Assembly: GCA_002381155.1 (NCBI GenBank)
Contig: DFQX01000032.1
Span: 10,520-16,035 of the forward strand
Reading direction: 5' to 3'
DNA from: Flavobacteriaceae bacterium UBA3478
GTDB lineage: Bacteria > Bacteroidota > Bacteroidia > Flavobacteriales > Flavobacteriaceae
Length of the DNA: 5,516 nt
The notes below the pieces were generated by a model. That model saw nothing but the letters and a program-made list of their open reading frames with translations, was not told where the DNA came from and did not search any database. Position 1 is the first letter of the stretch, and each line of letters opens with the position of its first letter. The translations under genes and the position numbers were made by a program. Positions 1 to 5,202 of the stretch are shown here, piece by piece.

Positions 1-2
1 TA

Positions 3-287
3 GAAGAAGGTGTTTTTTCAGACATTCTTTATGATATAGCGGTTTTAAAAGCAGTTCATAGTACTTCTCCGGCCACTTTAGAAAGTCAAGGGATACTTAT
101 TATGCCTTATATCTATGAGAAGTACGATGTAGATAGCCTTCAGTTGATCAATTCAAACAAGTATTACTCCACATTAGGTGATCGCTATTTCAAGCTATTT
201 GAATCTATTGAAACTCGATTAGCAGAAAAAAGTGAGGTGATCGATAGCCTTCGAGCTGAAGCGGCTTCTAAGCCCTTGCGCATGTAG
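3..287 (+). CDS. DUF4296 domain-containing protein, C-terminal part (5' truncated by window edge)
   Basis: The frame is open from the left edge to a TAG at 285-287 and gives about 94 residues. The Met codon at 102 is internal: the reading frame continues upstream through family-like sequence (EEGVFSDILYDIAVLKAVH), so the true start lies outside the window. I recognise the pattern of the Bacteroidota DUF4296 family: an 'ILYDIAVL' helix, then 'YIYEKYDVDSLQ', then 'SNKYYS', then a Lys/Glu-rich helix near the C-terminus. Family members are small (roughly 100-150 residues) and often have an N-terminal signal or lipobox, which would be in the missing part here. The function is unknown. The last 20 bases overlap the 3' end of the convergent SDR gene. 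The family assignment is from memory of its motifs, not from a search. Confidence 0.8.
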   Translation, partial: EEGVFSDILYDIAVLKAVHSTSPATLESQGILIMPYIYEKYDVDSLQLINSNKYYSTLGDRYFKLFESIETRLAEKSEVIDSLRAEAASKPLRM

Positions 288-1212
288 CGCGATAAGATTG
301 AGATAGCTGCTTTAATTCAGCTTCGAAATCTTCTAGCTCCACTCCACCCAGTTCAGGATAATCAGAAAGGGTCGGATAGACCGATTCTGAGGTTAGCGAG
401 TCAACAATCTCAGGGGATAATTTGCGTGGCTTTCTAAAAATAAAAGCATAAAAACCTTCGATAACGCTTAAGACTCGTAATGTAGGTTTGCCTATCAGTA
501 TTATACTTTCTGCACCTATCGCCTTGGCAAGTTCATCGTATCGCATGATTCTAGAGACTAGAACGGTAGGAGTTTTCTGCTCATTTTTAGAAAGATGAAG
601 GGTGCATTTCACTACGGTATTTGCTAATGTTAAGCCAACAGAACCCTTGGTAACCCTGGCTTTTTGCTGAGCGAGTTGTTTGAAGATGCTTCCGCTGGGT
701 CTATTCCAGAAAAAATCACTTAAAATCACCCCAGGTCGAACAATAGTAGCCTTAATGCCTTCCTGAACTCCCCGATATACTTCTAATTCAGATAAGTATT
801 TGGTATACCCGTAATAACTCGACGCGCCTTCGTTGGAAGCTGCAATCGAACTGATGAAGATTAGATTGATTTTTTTAGCTATCAGTGCATTTACCAAATT
901 TCTTGTGCCCTCAACATTAGTCTTGTAAAGCTGGCTTTTGTGTTTAGGATCAAAAGAGATTAATGCAGCACAATGAATGACAGTACCTACTTCTTCTAAA
1001 GCCTCATCGAGTAGGTCAATTTGATCATAAGAACCTTTCAGCCATTCAATATCGTTGAGGTTCTTTTCTTTCTTATGATCCTTGAAAAAAGTGATGACTT
1101 CTATTCGTTTCTCTTCGGTTCTGTAGAACGCACGAACCTTCTTTTTTTGAGAACTAAGGCTAAGAAGAAAATGAGCCCCTAGCATACCTGTGGCTCCTGT
1201 GACTAAAATCAT
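268..1212 (-). CDS. NAD(P)-dependent epimerase/dehydratase-like protein (extended SDR)
   Basis: This 314-residue protein is a Rossmann-fold short-chain dehydrogenase/reductase of the extended class. Residues 5-12, TGATGMLG, are the glycine-rich dinucleotide-binding loop at the very N-terminus. 'VIHCAAL' (78-84) matches the conserved strand after the NAD-binding region. Ser121/Ser122 in 'FISSIAAS' and Tyr134-x-x-x-Lys138 in 'YGYTK' form the catalytic Ser-Tyr-Lys set. 'IVRPGVI' (157-163) is the usual post-catalytic strand. All expected catalytic residues are present, so it should be active. Fold and cofactor are clear, but the substrate is not: the C-terminal substrate-binding part (about 165-314) is not diagnostic, and nucleotide-sugar, sterol/flavonol-type and other substrates are possible. 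The start ATG puts the nucleotide loop at the N-terminus, as is normal for the family. It is divergent from tyrS (44 bp) and convergent with the DUF4296 gene (20-bp overlap). From memory, DUF4296 and an SDR of this type are frequent neighbours in flavobacteria. Confidence 0.88.
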   Translation of the reverse strand: MILVTGATGMLGAHFLLSLSSQKKKVRAFYRTEEKRIEVITFFKDHKKEKNLNDIEWLKGSYDQIDLLDEALEEVGTVIHCAALISFDPKHKSQLYKTNVEGTRNLVNALIAKKINLIFISSIAASNEGASSYYGYTKYLSELEVYRGVQEGIKATIVRPGVILSDFFWNRPSGSIFKQLAQQKARVTKGSVGLTLANTVVKCTLHLSKNEQKTPTVLVSRIMRYDELAKAIGAESIILIGKPTLRVLSVIEGFYAFIFRKPRKLSPEIVDSLTSESVYPTLSDYPELGGVELEDFEAELKQLSQSYRATCARA

Positions 1213-1235
1213 AATGTAAATGTAGGCAAAGAAGC

Positions 1236-1243
1236 TATATTTG
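1236..1243 (+). promoter_or_regulatory. Putative Bacteroidota -7 promoter box (TATATTTG) for tyrS
   Basis: TATATTTG is an exact match to the TAnnTTTG -7 element used by the primary sigma factor of Bacteroidota. It lies 13 bp before the tyrS ATG, so transcription would begin about 7-10 nt before the start codon and give a very short leader. No clear TTG/TTTG -33 element is visible at the usual distance upstream. The call rests on the -7 match and its position. Confidence 0.5.
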
Positions 1244-1256
1244 TAGGCCTAAAGTT

Positions 1257-2555
1257 ATGATGAGCAAGACATTTATAGAAGAGTTACAGTGGAGAGGAAT
1301 GGTGCATGATTTTATGCCAGGCCTCGAAGATCATTTGAAAGAATCGATGCGTTCGGCTTATGTGGGCTTTGACCCAACAGCTGATTCGCTACATATCGGA
1401 AATTTGGTGAGCATCATGATGCTGCGTCATTTTCAGATCGCAGGACATCGCCCCATAGCCTTAGTTGGGGGTGCTACCGGAATGATTGGAGATCCTTCTG
1501 GAAAATCGAAAGAACGTAACCTACTCGATGAAGCTACTCTCAGACATAACCAAGAAGCTATTAAGAATCAACTAGCGAAGTTTTTAGATTTTGATCTTTC
1601 ACTTGATAACAGCGCTGAGCTTGTCAATAATTACGATTGGATGAAAGATTTCAGCTTTCTGGCTTTTATCCGAGATGTAGGTAAACACATTACCGTCAAT
1701 TATATGATGGCTAAAGAGTCGGTGAAAAAAAGAGTTTCTGCCGAAGAAAGCGACGGGATGTCTTTCACTGAATTTACCTATCAACTGGTTCAGGGTTATG
1801 ATTTTTTACACTTGTATCGCAACGATGAAGTTAGTCTTCAAATGGGCGGAAGCGACCAGTGGGGAAATATTACCACGGGTACAGAACTTATTCGAAGAGT
1901 GGCTAGCGGTAAAGGTTTTGCACTTACCTGCCCCTTAGTTACCAAGGCTGATGGCACAAAATTCGGAAAGTCTGAAGGGGGTAATATTTGGTTAGACCCG
2001 AATAGAACTTCTCCTTATAAATTCTATCAGTATTGGCTAAATACCTCTGACGAGGACGCAGCTCATTTTATCAAGATTTTCACTTTCTTAGATAAAAAAG
2101 AAATTGATTCCTTGATCAGTGAACATACAGAGGCCCCACATTTACGAATACTACAGCAGAGACTTGCCAAAGAGGTAACTATACTCGTTCATTCTGAGGC
2201 GGATTACGAAAATGCAGTAGCTGCGAGTGCCATTTTATTTGGTAAGTCTACTGCTGAAGACCTAAAGCAACTTTCTGAAAAGGTATTTCTTGAGGTGTTT
2301 GACGGGGTGCCTAGTGCTGAAGTGTCCAGAGCGAGATTTGACGAAGGTTTAGATATGATCGCTGCCTTAGCTGCTGAAACGGGATTTTTTGCCTCAAATG
2401 GTGAAGCACGTCGAGAGTTAAAACAACAATCTATTTCTGTGAACAAATCAAAAGTTGGTGAAGATTATAGACTTTCATCAGAAGATTTGATTGCCTCGAA
2501 ATACGTTCTTCTACAGAAGGGTAAAAAGAATTATTACCTATTAAAGGTGGTCTAG
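1257..2555 (+). CDS. tyrS: Tyrosyl-tRNA synthetase
   Basis: This 432-residue cytoplasmic class I aminoacyl-tRNA synthetase activates tyrosine with ATP and charges tRNA-Tyr. The HIGH signature is present as HIGN at 46-49 within 'DPTADSLHIGNL', and the KMSKS loop is KFGKS at 235-239. Tyrosine-pocket residues of bacterial TyrS are visible: Tyr35 in 'AYVGFDPT', and Tyr175, Gln179 and Asp182 in 'YQLVQGYDF'. 'GGSDQWGN' (197-204) is the conserved segment before the KMSKS loop. The C-terminal part (about 360-432) looks like the S4-like RNA-binding domain that contacts the tRNA. Length and motif order are normal for the bacterial TyrRS family, with no truncation or frameshift. Two ATG codons stand in tandem (1257 and 1260), and either could be the start. 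There is no Shine-Dalgarno sequence, which is usual for this phylum. The 3' end interlocks with the convergent acyl-synthetase gene. Confidence 0.98.
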   Translation: MMSKTFIEELQWRGMVHDFMPGLEDHLKESMRSAYVGFDPTADSLHIGNLVSIMMLRHFQIAGHRPIALVGGATGMIGDPSGKSKERNLLDEATLRHNQEAIKNQLAKFLDFDLSLDNSAELVNNYDWMKDFSFLAFIRDVGKHITVNYMMAKESVKKRVSAEESDGMSFTEFTYQLVQGYDFLHLYRNDEVSLQMGGSDQWGNITTGTELIRRVASGKGFALTCPLVTKADGTKFGKSEGGNIWLDPNRTSPYKFYQYWLNTSDEDAAHFIKIFTFLDKKEIDSLISEHTEAPHLRILQQRLAKEVTILVHSEADYENAVAASAILFGKSTAEDLKQLSEKVFLEVFDGVPSAEVSRARFDEGLDMIAALAAETGFFASNGEARRELKQQSISVNKSKVGEDYRLSSEDLIASKYVLLQKGKKNYYLLKVV

Positions 2556-3514
2556 GCCATCATTAAATTACATCCTCTAGTTTCTGCAGTATCGAATCTG
2601 CCGAGCACCTCGAAACTGCCGTTAGGGTATGTCTTTCCTAGATCTTCTGTTGCTATAAATGCACAAGAATGGGTGTTGGCTAGATCAATGATGTTGATTC
2701 CGCCCGTTTTTTCATGCGGACTGATGGTGAAAGGGTCTTCTGCCTCTCGAATGAGTACCTTCATCCAGGGTGAAGGATAAAAGATACCCTCTCCTGGCGA
2801 ATAGGCCTGTGAAAACAATTCGGTCATTCCGTATTCAGAATGAATCATATCTAGCTCGAAAGCCGTTTTCAACTTGCGATGCACTTCATCTCTGATAACT
2901 TCTTTGCGTCGTCCCTTCATTCCGCCTGTTTCCATAACAATCGTGTTCTGCAACGCCATGGGATTGCTCTCTGCCCAATCGAGAAGGGCATAGGTTACTC
3001 CGATTAACAGCTTTTTTTGATCGTTTGTCAATAGTTCAGTGAGTTGTTGATCTCCGACCTTATAATAACCTGATCCTGGTCGAGCTTTTTTTATTAAGTA
3101 ATCGACCATATAAATGAGCGAGGAATGAGTTTGTTCTTTATAAGAGGGTAGAAGAGCTACTAAAACTAAGTCTGAAATAGGCCCGTAGGTCGCTTCGAAA
3201 AAAGTAAAAAAACTTTGTTCATACCCTTCTAATGAATGATAGTAGTGCCTACTTCGATTGGACTGAGCCGTTGTTCCCGAACTCATAAAATACCCCTCTT
3301 CTTTTCGATTTTTATCAAAGACTTTATGGCTCTTAAAAAATGAAATGGGTAGAAAAGGGATTTCGACCAGTGAAGAGACATTGCTTGGATCCCTTTTAAG
3401 GATTTGGCAGTAGGCGTTATACACTTTAATTTTTTGAAATTGATCCTTAAAAAGGTCTAACGCCTTTTCCTCAAAATCGCTTTCGGTTACAGATGTGAAT
3501 TCAGCTTTTGCCAT
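2552..3514 (-). CDS. LuxE/PaaK-like acyl-adenylating protein (acyl transferase / acyl-protein synthetase family)
   Basis: This 320-residue protein has the pattern of LuxE-like members of the ANL (adenylate-forming) superfamily. 'SSGTT' (78-82) is the phosphate-binding loop (A3-type). 'METGGMKGRRKE' (194-205) is a family-typical segment. 'EYGMTEL' (227-233) is the A5-type adenylate-binding motif (YGxTE). 'GRFDTAETRGCN' (305-316) resembles the hinge motif seen as GRxDD..xRGxN in PaaK-type enzymes. The protein ends just after the hinge and so lacks the full C-terminal lid carrying the A10 lysine, as LuxE-type proteins do. LuxE activates a fatty acid as acyl-AMP and transfers it to a protein in the luminescence system. 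No lux genes are visible here, so the physiological acyl substrate and acceptor are unknown. Such proteins are common in Bacteroidota and are usually labelled 'acyl transferase'. The start ATG lies just downstream of a -7-like box. No signal peptide is seen, so it is probably cytoplasmic. Confidence 0.82.
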   Translation of the reverse strand: MAKAEFTSVTESDFEEKALDLFKDQFQKIKVYNAYCQILKRDPSNVSSLVEIPFLPISFFKSHKVFDKNRKEEGYFMSSGTTAQSNRSRHYYHSLEGYEQSFFTFFEATYGPISDLVLVALLPSYKEQTHSSLIYMVDYLIKKARPGSGYYKVGDQQLTELLTNDQKKLLIGVTYALLDWAESNPMALQNTIVMETGGMKGRRKEVIRDEVHRKLKTAFELDMIHSEYGMTELFSQAYSPGEGIFYPSPWMKVLIREAEDPFTISPHEKTGGINIIDLANTHSCAFIATEDLGKTYPNGSFEVLGRFDTAETRGCNLMMA

Positions 3515-3532
3515 AACTCTTTAAAAGTGGAT

Positions 3533-3540
3533 CAAAGGTA
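3533..3540 (-). promoter_or_regulatory. Putative -7 promoter box (TACCTTTG) for the LuxE-like gene
   Basis: Read on the minus strand, TACCTTTG is an exact match to TAnnTTTG. It ends 18 bp before the ATG of the leftward acyl-synthetase gene, which predicts a leader of about 12-15 nt. No TTG/TTTG -33 element is seen at a normal spacing, so the call depends on the -7 match and its placement. Confidence 0.5.
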
Positions 3541-3709
3541 ACTAGAATCGTTCGTTTTTCGTTCAGACCTAATGATTTAAGGGCCTGCAAGAGGTCAGAA
3601 AACACACCTTAAAGATTAATTAACATTTAAGAACAAAAGACTTAACCTTTTTAAGGATTTATGCATCGAAAGTTAACCTTGTTCTAAAATAAACACGAGA
3701 ATGGCCCCG

Positions 3710-3717
3710 TAGTTTTG
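3710..3717 (+). promoter_or_regulatory. Putative -7 promoter box (TAGTTTTG) for the beta-helix lipoprotein gene
   Basis: TAGTTTTG is an exact TAnnTTTG match and ends 23 bp before the ATG. Transcription would begin near 3721-3724 and give a leader of about 17-20 nt that is nearly all A/T (AAAATTTTAAAA, then CCCTCAAA). A-rich, Shine-Dalgarno-free leaders are typical of well-translated Bacteroidota genes. The nearest upstream TTG (3679-3681) is about 28 bp away, wider than usual. An alternative weaker box is TAACCTTG at 3674-3681 (7 of 8 matches). Confidence 0.55.
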
Positions 3718-3740
3718 GAAAAAATTTTAAAACCCTCAAA

Positions 3741-5129
3741 ATGAAAAAATCAATCTTTGCTTTTGCTTTATCTGGAGCAATGTTATTCTCTTCTTGCCAG
3801 CAGGAAGTAGTTATCGACGATGCTCAGTTACAGGCGATCGTTGACGCTGCTGTTGCTGCCGCATTAGCTAATTATCCAAACACTCAAGAAATCGCTGATG
3901 CTGCTGCTGCTGCTGCTACTGCTGCTGTTGCTAATGGTCTTGGTGATATCGATTCTGCGATTCAAGATGCATTAAACGCTGCTGAGGCTCTAACTAATCC
4001 TCCGGTTGTACGTGTTGGTACAGGATCAGTAACTGAAATTACTTCTGATACTACTTGGACTAACGATAAAATCTGGTTGATGGATGGTAAAATCGTTGTT
4101 CAGGAAGGTGCCACTCTTACTATCGAAGAAGGAACTATCGTTAAAGGTGCAACGGGTACTGGTGCCAATGCTACCGTTTTAGTAGTAGCTAAAGGTGGTA
4201 AAATTAATGCGGTTGGTACTGCAGATAAGCCAATTATCTTCACTGATGCAAACGATCAAATTGTTTATGCAAACGGAACTACTTCACCTAACAGATCTGC
4301 GACTGATAAAGGTCTTTGGGGATCTGTAATTATTTTAGGAAACGGAATCGTTGGTGCTGCTAACGGGGAAGCAAACATCGAAGGTGTTGTTTCTGGATAC
4401 GAGTGGACGAAGTACGGAGGATCAAGCAATGCCGATAACTCTGGTGTTATGAAATATGTTTCTATCCGTCACACAGGAACTGCTGTTTCTCCAGGGAACG
4501 AACTTCAAGGCCTTACTATGGGAGGTGTTGGTTCAGGAACAGTTATCGAGAACATCGAACTTGTAGGATCTGAGGATGACGGTATCGAAATCTTCGGTGG
4601 GGCGGTAAATGTAACGAACCTTGTTGTTGCTAACTACGATGACGACGGTATCGATTTAGATCAAGCATATGCTGGTACTATCTCTAATGCTGTTGTTATT
4701 CTTGCTACCGGTTCAGATACTGCTTTTGAAATCGATGGTACTGAAGAGCCTAACGATGCGATTGTTGGTGAGTACACTCTTCAAAACGTAACAGTTTATG
4801 GACGCTCTGATGTAGTAAAAACAGCTACACTAGGTGATTGGAAATCGGATGCAACTGGTTTCAATGATAACATTCTTTATGTTGACTTCAAGTCTGGTTC
4901 TACGCTTAAAGGAGTTGATGCTGACACTTATGGTGGTGCTGGTACTGCTACAGTGGTAGGAAAGGTAAACTTTAGAGATATGGTTGTTGTCACTGCTGAT
5001 GCTAAAGCTGATGTGATCGCTGGTAAGGTTGACGATGCTTCAGCTACTTGGTTAACAATCAGTGCAAGCCGTCCTTCAGGAAAAGGTGCTGACGAATCTG
5101 TATTTGCTTGGACACAATTCTTCAACTAA
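3741..5129 (+). CDS. Secreted beta-helix lipoprotein with alanine-rich N-terminal segment
   Basis: This 462-residue predicted envelope protein starts with a lipoprotein signal peptide: Lys2-Lys3, a hydrophobic core (4-16), then FSSC with Cys19 as the likely lipidated residue. The lipobox is relaxed, as is common in Bacteroidota. Residues 26-85 are strongly alanine-rich and probably helical, forming a possible stalk. From about 90 onward it is Gly/Val/Ile/Asn/Asp-rich with the short repeating strands of a right-handed parallel beta-helix. I recognise a conserved Bacteroidota family: 'KIWLMDGKIVVQEGATLTIEEG' region (110-131), 'GLWGSVIILGNG' (191-202), 'IEG' (213-215), 'MKYVSIRHTGT' (237-247), 'NELQGLTMGGVGSGT' (253-267), 'DDGIEIFGG' (279-287) and 'DDDGIDLDQ' (300-308). 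Members are often auto-labelled 'multidrug transporter', which is not supported because there are no membrane-spanning helices. No type IX secretion C-terminal domain is apparent. Codons are heavily biased to GCT, GGT, GTT, ACT and ATC, which suggests high expression. Ligand and role are unknown; the TonB receptor next door suggests a surface function. Confidence 0.85.
   Translation: MKKSIFAFALSGAMLFSSCQQEVVIDDAQLQAIVDAAVAAALANYPNTQEIADAAAAAATAAVANGLGDIDSAIQDALNAAEALTNPPVVRVGTGSVTEITSDTTWTNDKIWLMDGKIVVQEGATLTIEEGTIVKGATGTGANATVLVVAKGGKINAVGTADKPIIFTDANDQIVYANGTTSPNRSATDKGLWGSVIILGNGIVGAANGEANIEGVVSGYEWTKYGGSSNADNSGVMKYVSIRHTGTAVSPGNELQGLTMGGVGSGTVIENIELVGSEDDGIEIFGGAVNVTNLVVANYDDDGIDLDQAYAGTISNAVVILATGSDTAFEIDGTEEPNDAIVGEYTLQNVTVYGRSDVVKTATLGDWKSDATGFNDNILYVDFKSGSTLKGVDADTYGGAGTATVVGKVNFRDMVVVTADAKADVIAGKVDDASATWLTISASRPSGKGADESVFAWTQFFN
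3900..3917 (+). repeat. (GCT)6 trinucleotide tract inside the lipoprotein gene
   Basis: Six perfect GCT codons in a row, flanked by further GCT codons interrupted by GAT, ACT and GTT (3894-3932), encode the Ala-rich helix around residues 52-64. The tract is in frame. Slippage by whole units would lengthen or shorten the alanine segment without breaking the frame. Confidence 0.9.
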
Positions 5130-5157
5130 ACCCAATAGACTTAATTCTATTTTAAGC

Positions 5158-5188
5158 AAATAGCCCTGCTTTGCCGGGGCTATTTTTT
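5158..5188 (+). terminator. Rho-independent terminator after the beta-helix lipoprotein gene
   Basis: A 9-bp perfect stem AAATAGCCC (5158-5166) / GGGCTATTT (5177-5185) encloses a 10-nt loop that can close further with T5167-G5176 and G5168-C5175. The T-run at 5183-5188 follows and overlaps the right arm. It begins 28 bp after the lipoprotein stop and ends only 14 bp before the ATG of the receptor gene. Stem length, GC core and U-tract make this a strong intrinsic terminator for rightward transcripts. Confidence 0.9.
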
Positions 5189-5202
5189 CAATTTATACCC
5201 TT

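Larger units (their letters stand above)
3515..3740. promoter_or_regulatory. Divergent intergenic region, 226 bp
   Basis: This AT-rich spacer separates the leftward acyl-synthetase gene from the rightward beta-helix lipoprotein gene and must hold both promoters. I see -7 boxes for both directions (listed separately). An inverted repeat CTTAAA/TTTAAG lies at 3608-3613/3626-3631, with the palindrome TTAATTAA between its arms. A short inverted repeat CCTT-TTT-AAGG lies at 3646-3656. The octamer TTAACCTT occurs twice, at 3642-3649 and 3673-3680, 31 bp apart. No convincing ORF and no RNA gene are seen. Confidence 0.6.

Noticed and set aside
102..287. Independent 61-residue small protein starting at the ATG at 102
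   Set aside because: The frame is open upstream to the window edge and the upstream residues fit the DUF4296 family, so this Met is internal.
1599..1784. 61-codon minus-strand ORF inside tyrS
   Set aside because: It lies wholly within the conserved tyrS coding region on the opposite strand and encodes no recognisable motif, so it is a shadow ORF.
2204..2446. 80-codon minus-strand ORF inside tyrS
   Set aside because: Antisense shadow of the tyrS C-terminal region, with no promoter-like box at a sensible distance and no family resemblance.
3701..3712. Minimal upstream ORF (Met-Ala-Pro-stop) before the lipoprotein gene
   Set aside because: It would be transcribed only if the weaker upstream -7 box is used. 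It overlaps the better -7 box and is short enough to occur by chance.
3515..3740. Riboswitch or structured RNA in the divergent spacer
   Set aside because: The likely leaders are under 25 nt and AT-rich, and only short weak inverted repeats are present.
4928..5125. 65-codon minus-strand ORF inside the lipoprotein gene
   Set aside because: Its sequence is explained by the antisense of GCT/GGT/ACT-rich codons, and it has no recognisable domain.
3741..5129. 'Multidrug transporter' label often attached to this protein family
   Set aside because: After the signal peptide there is no transmembrane helix. The sequence is beta-helical and lipidated, which does not fit a transporter.
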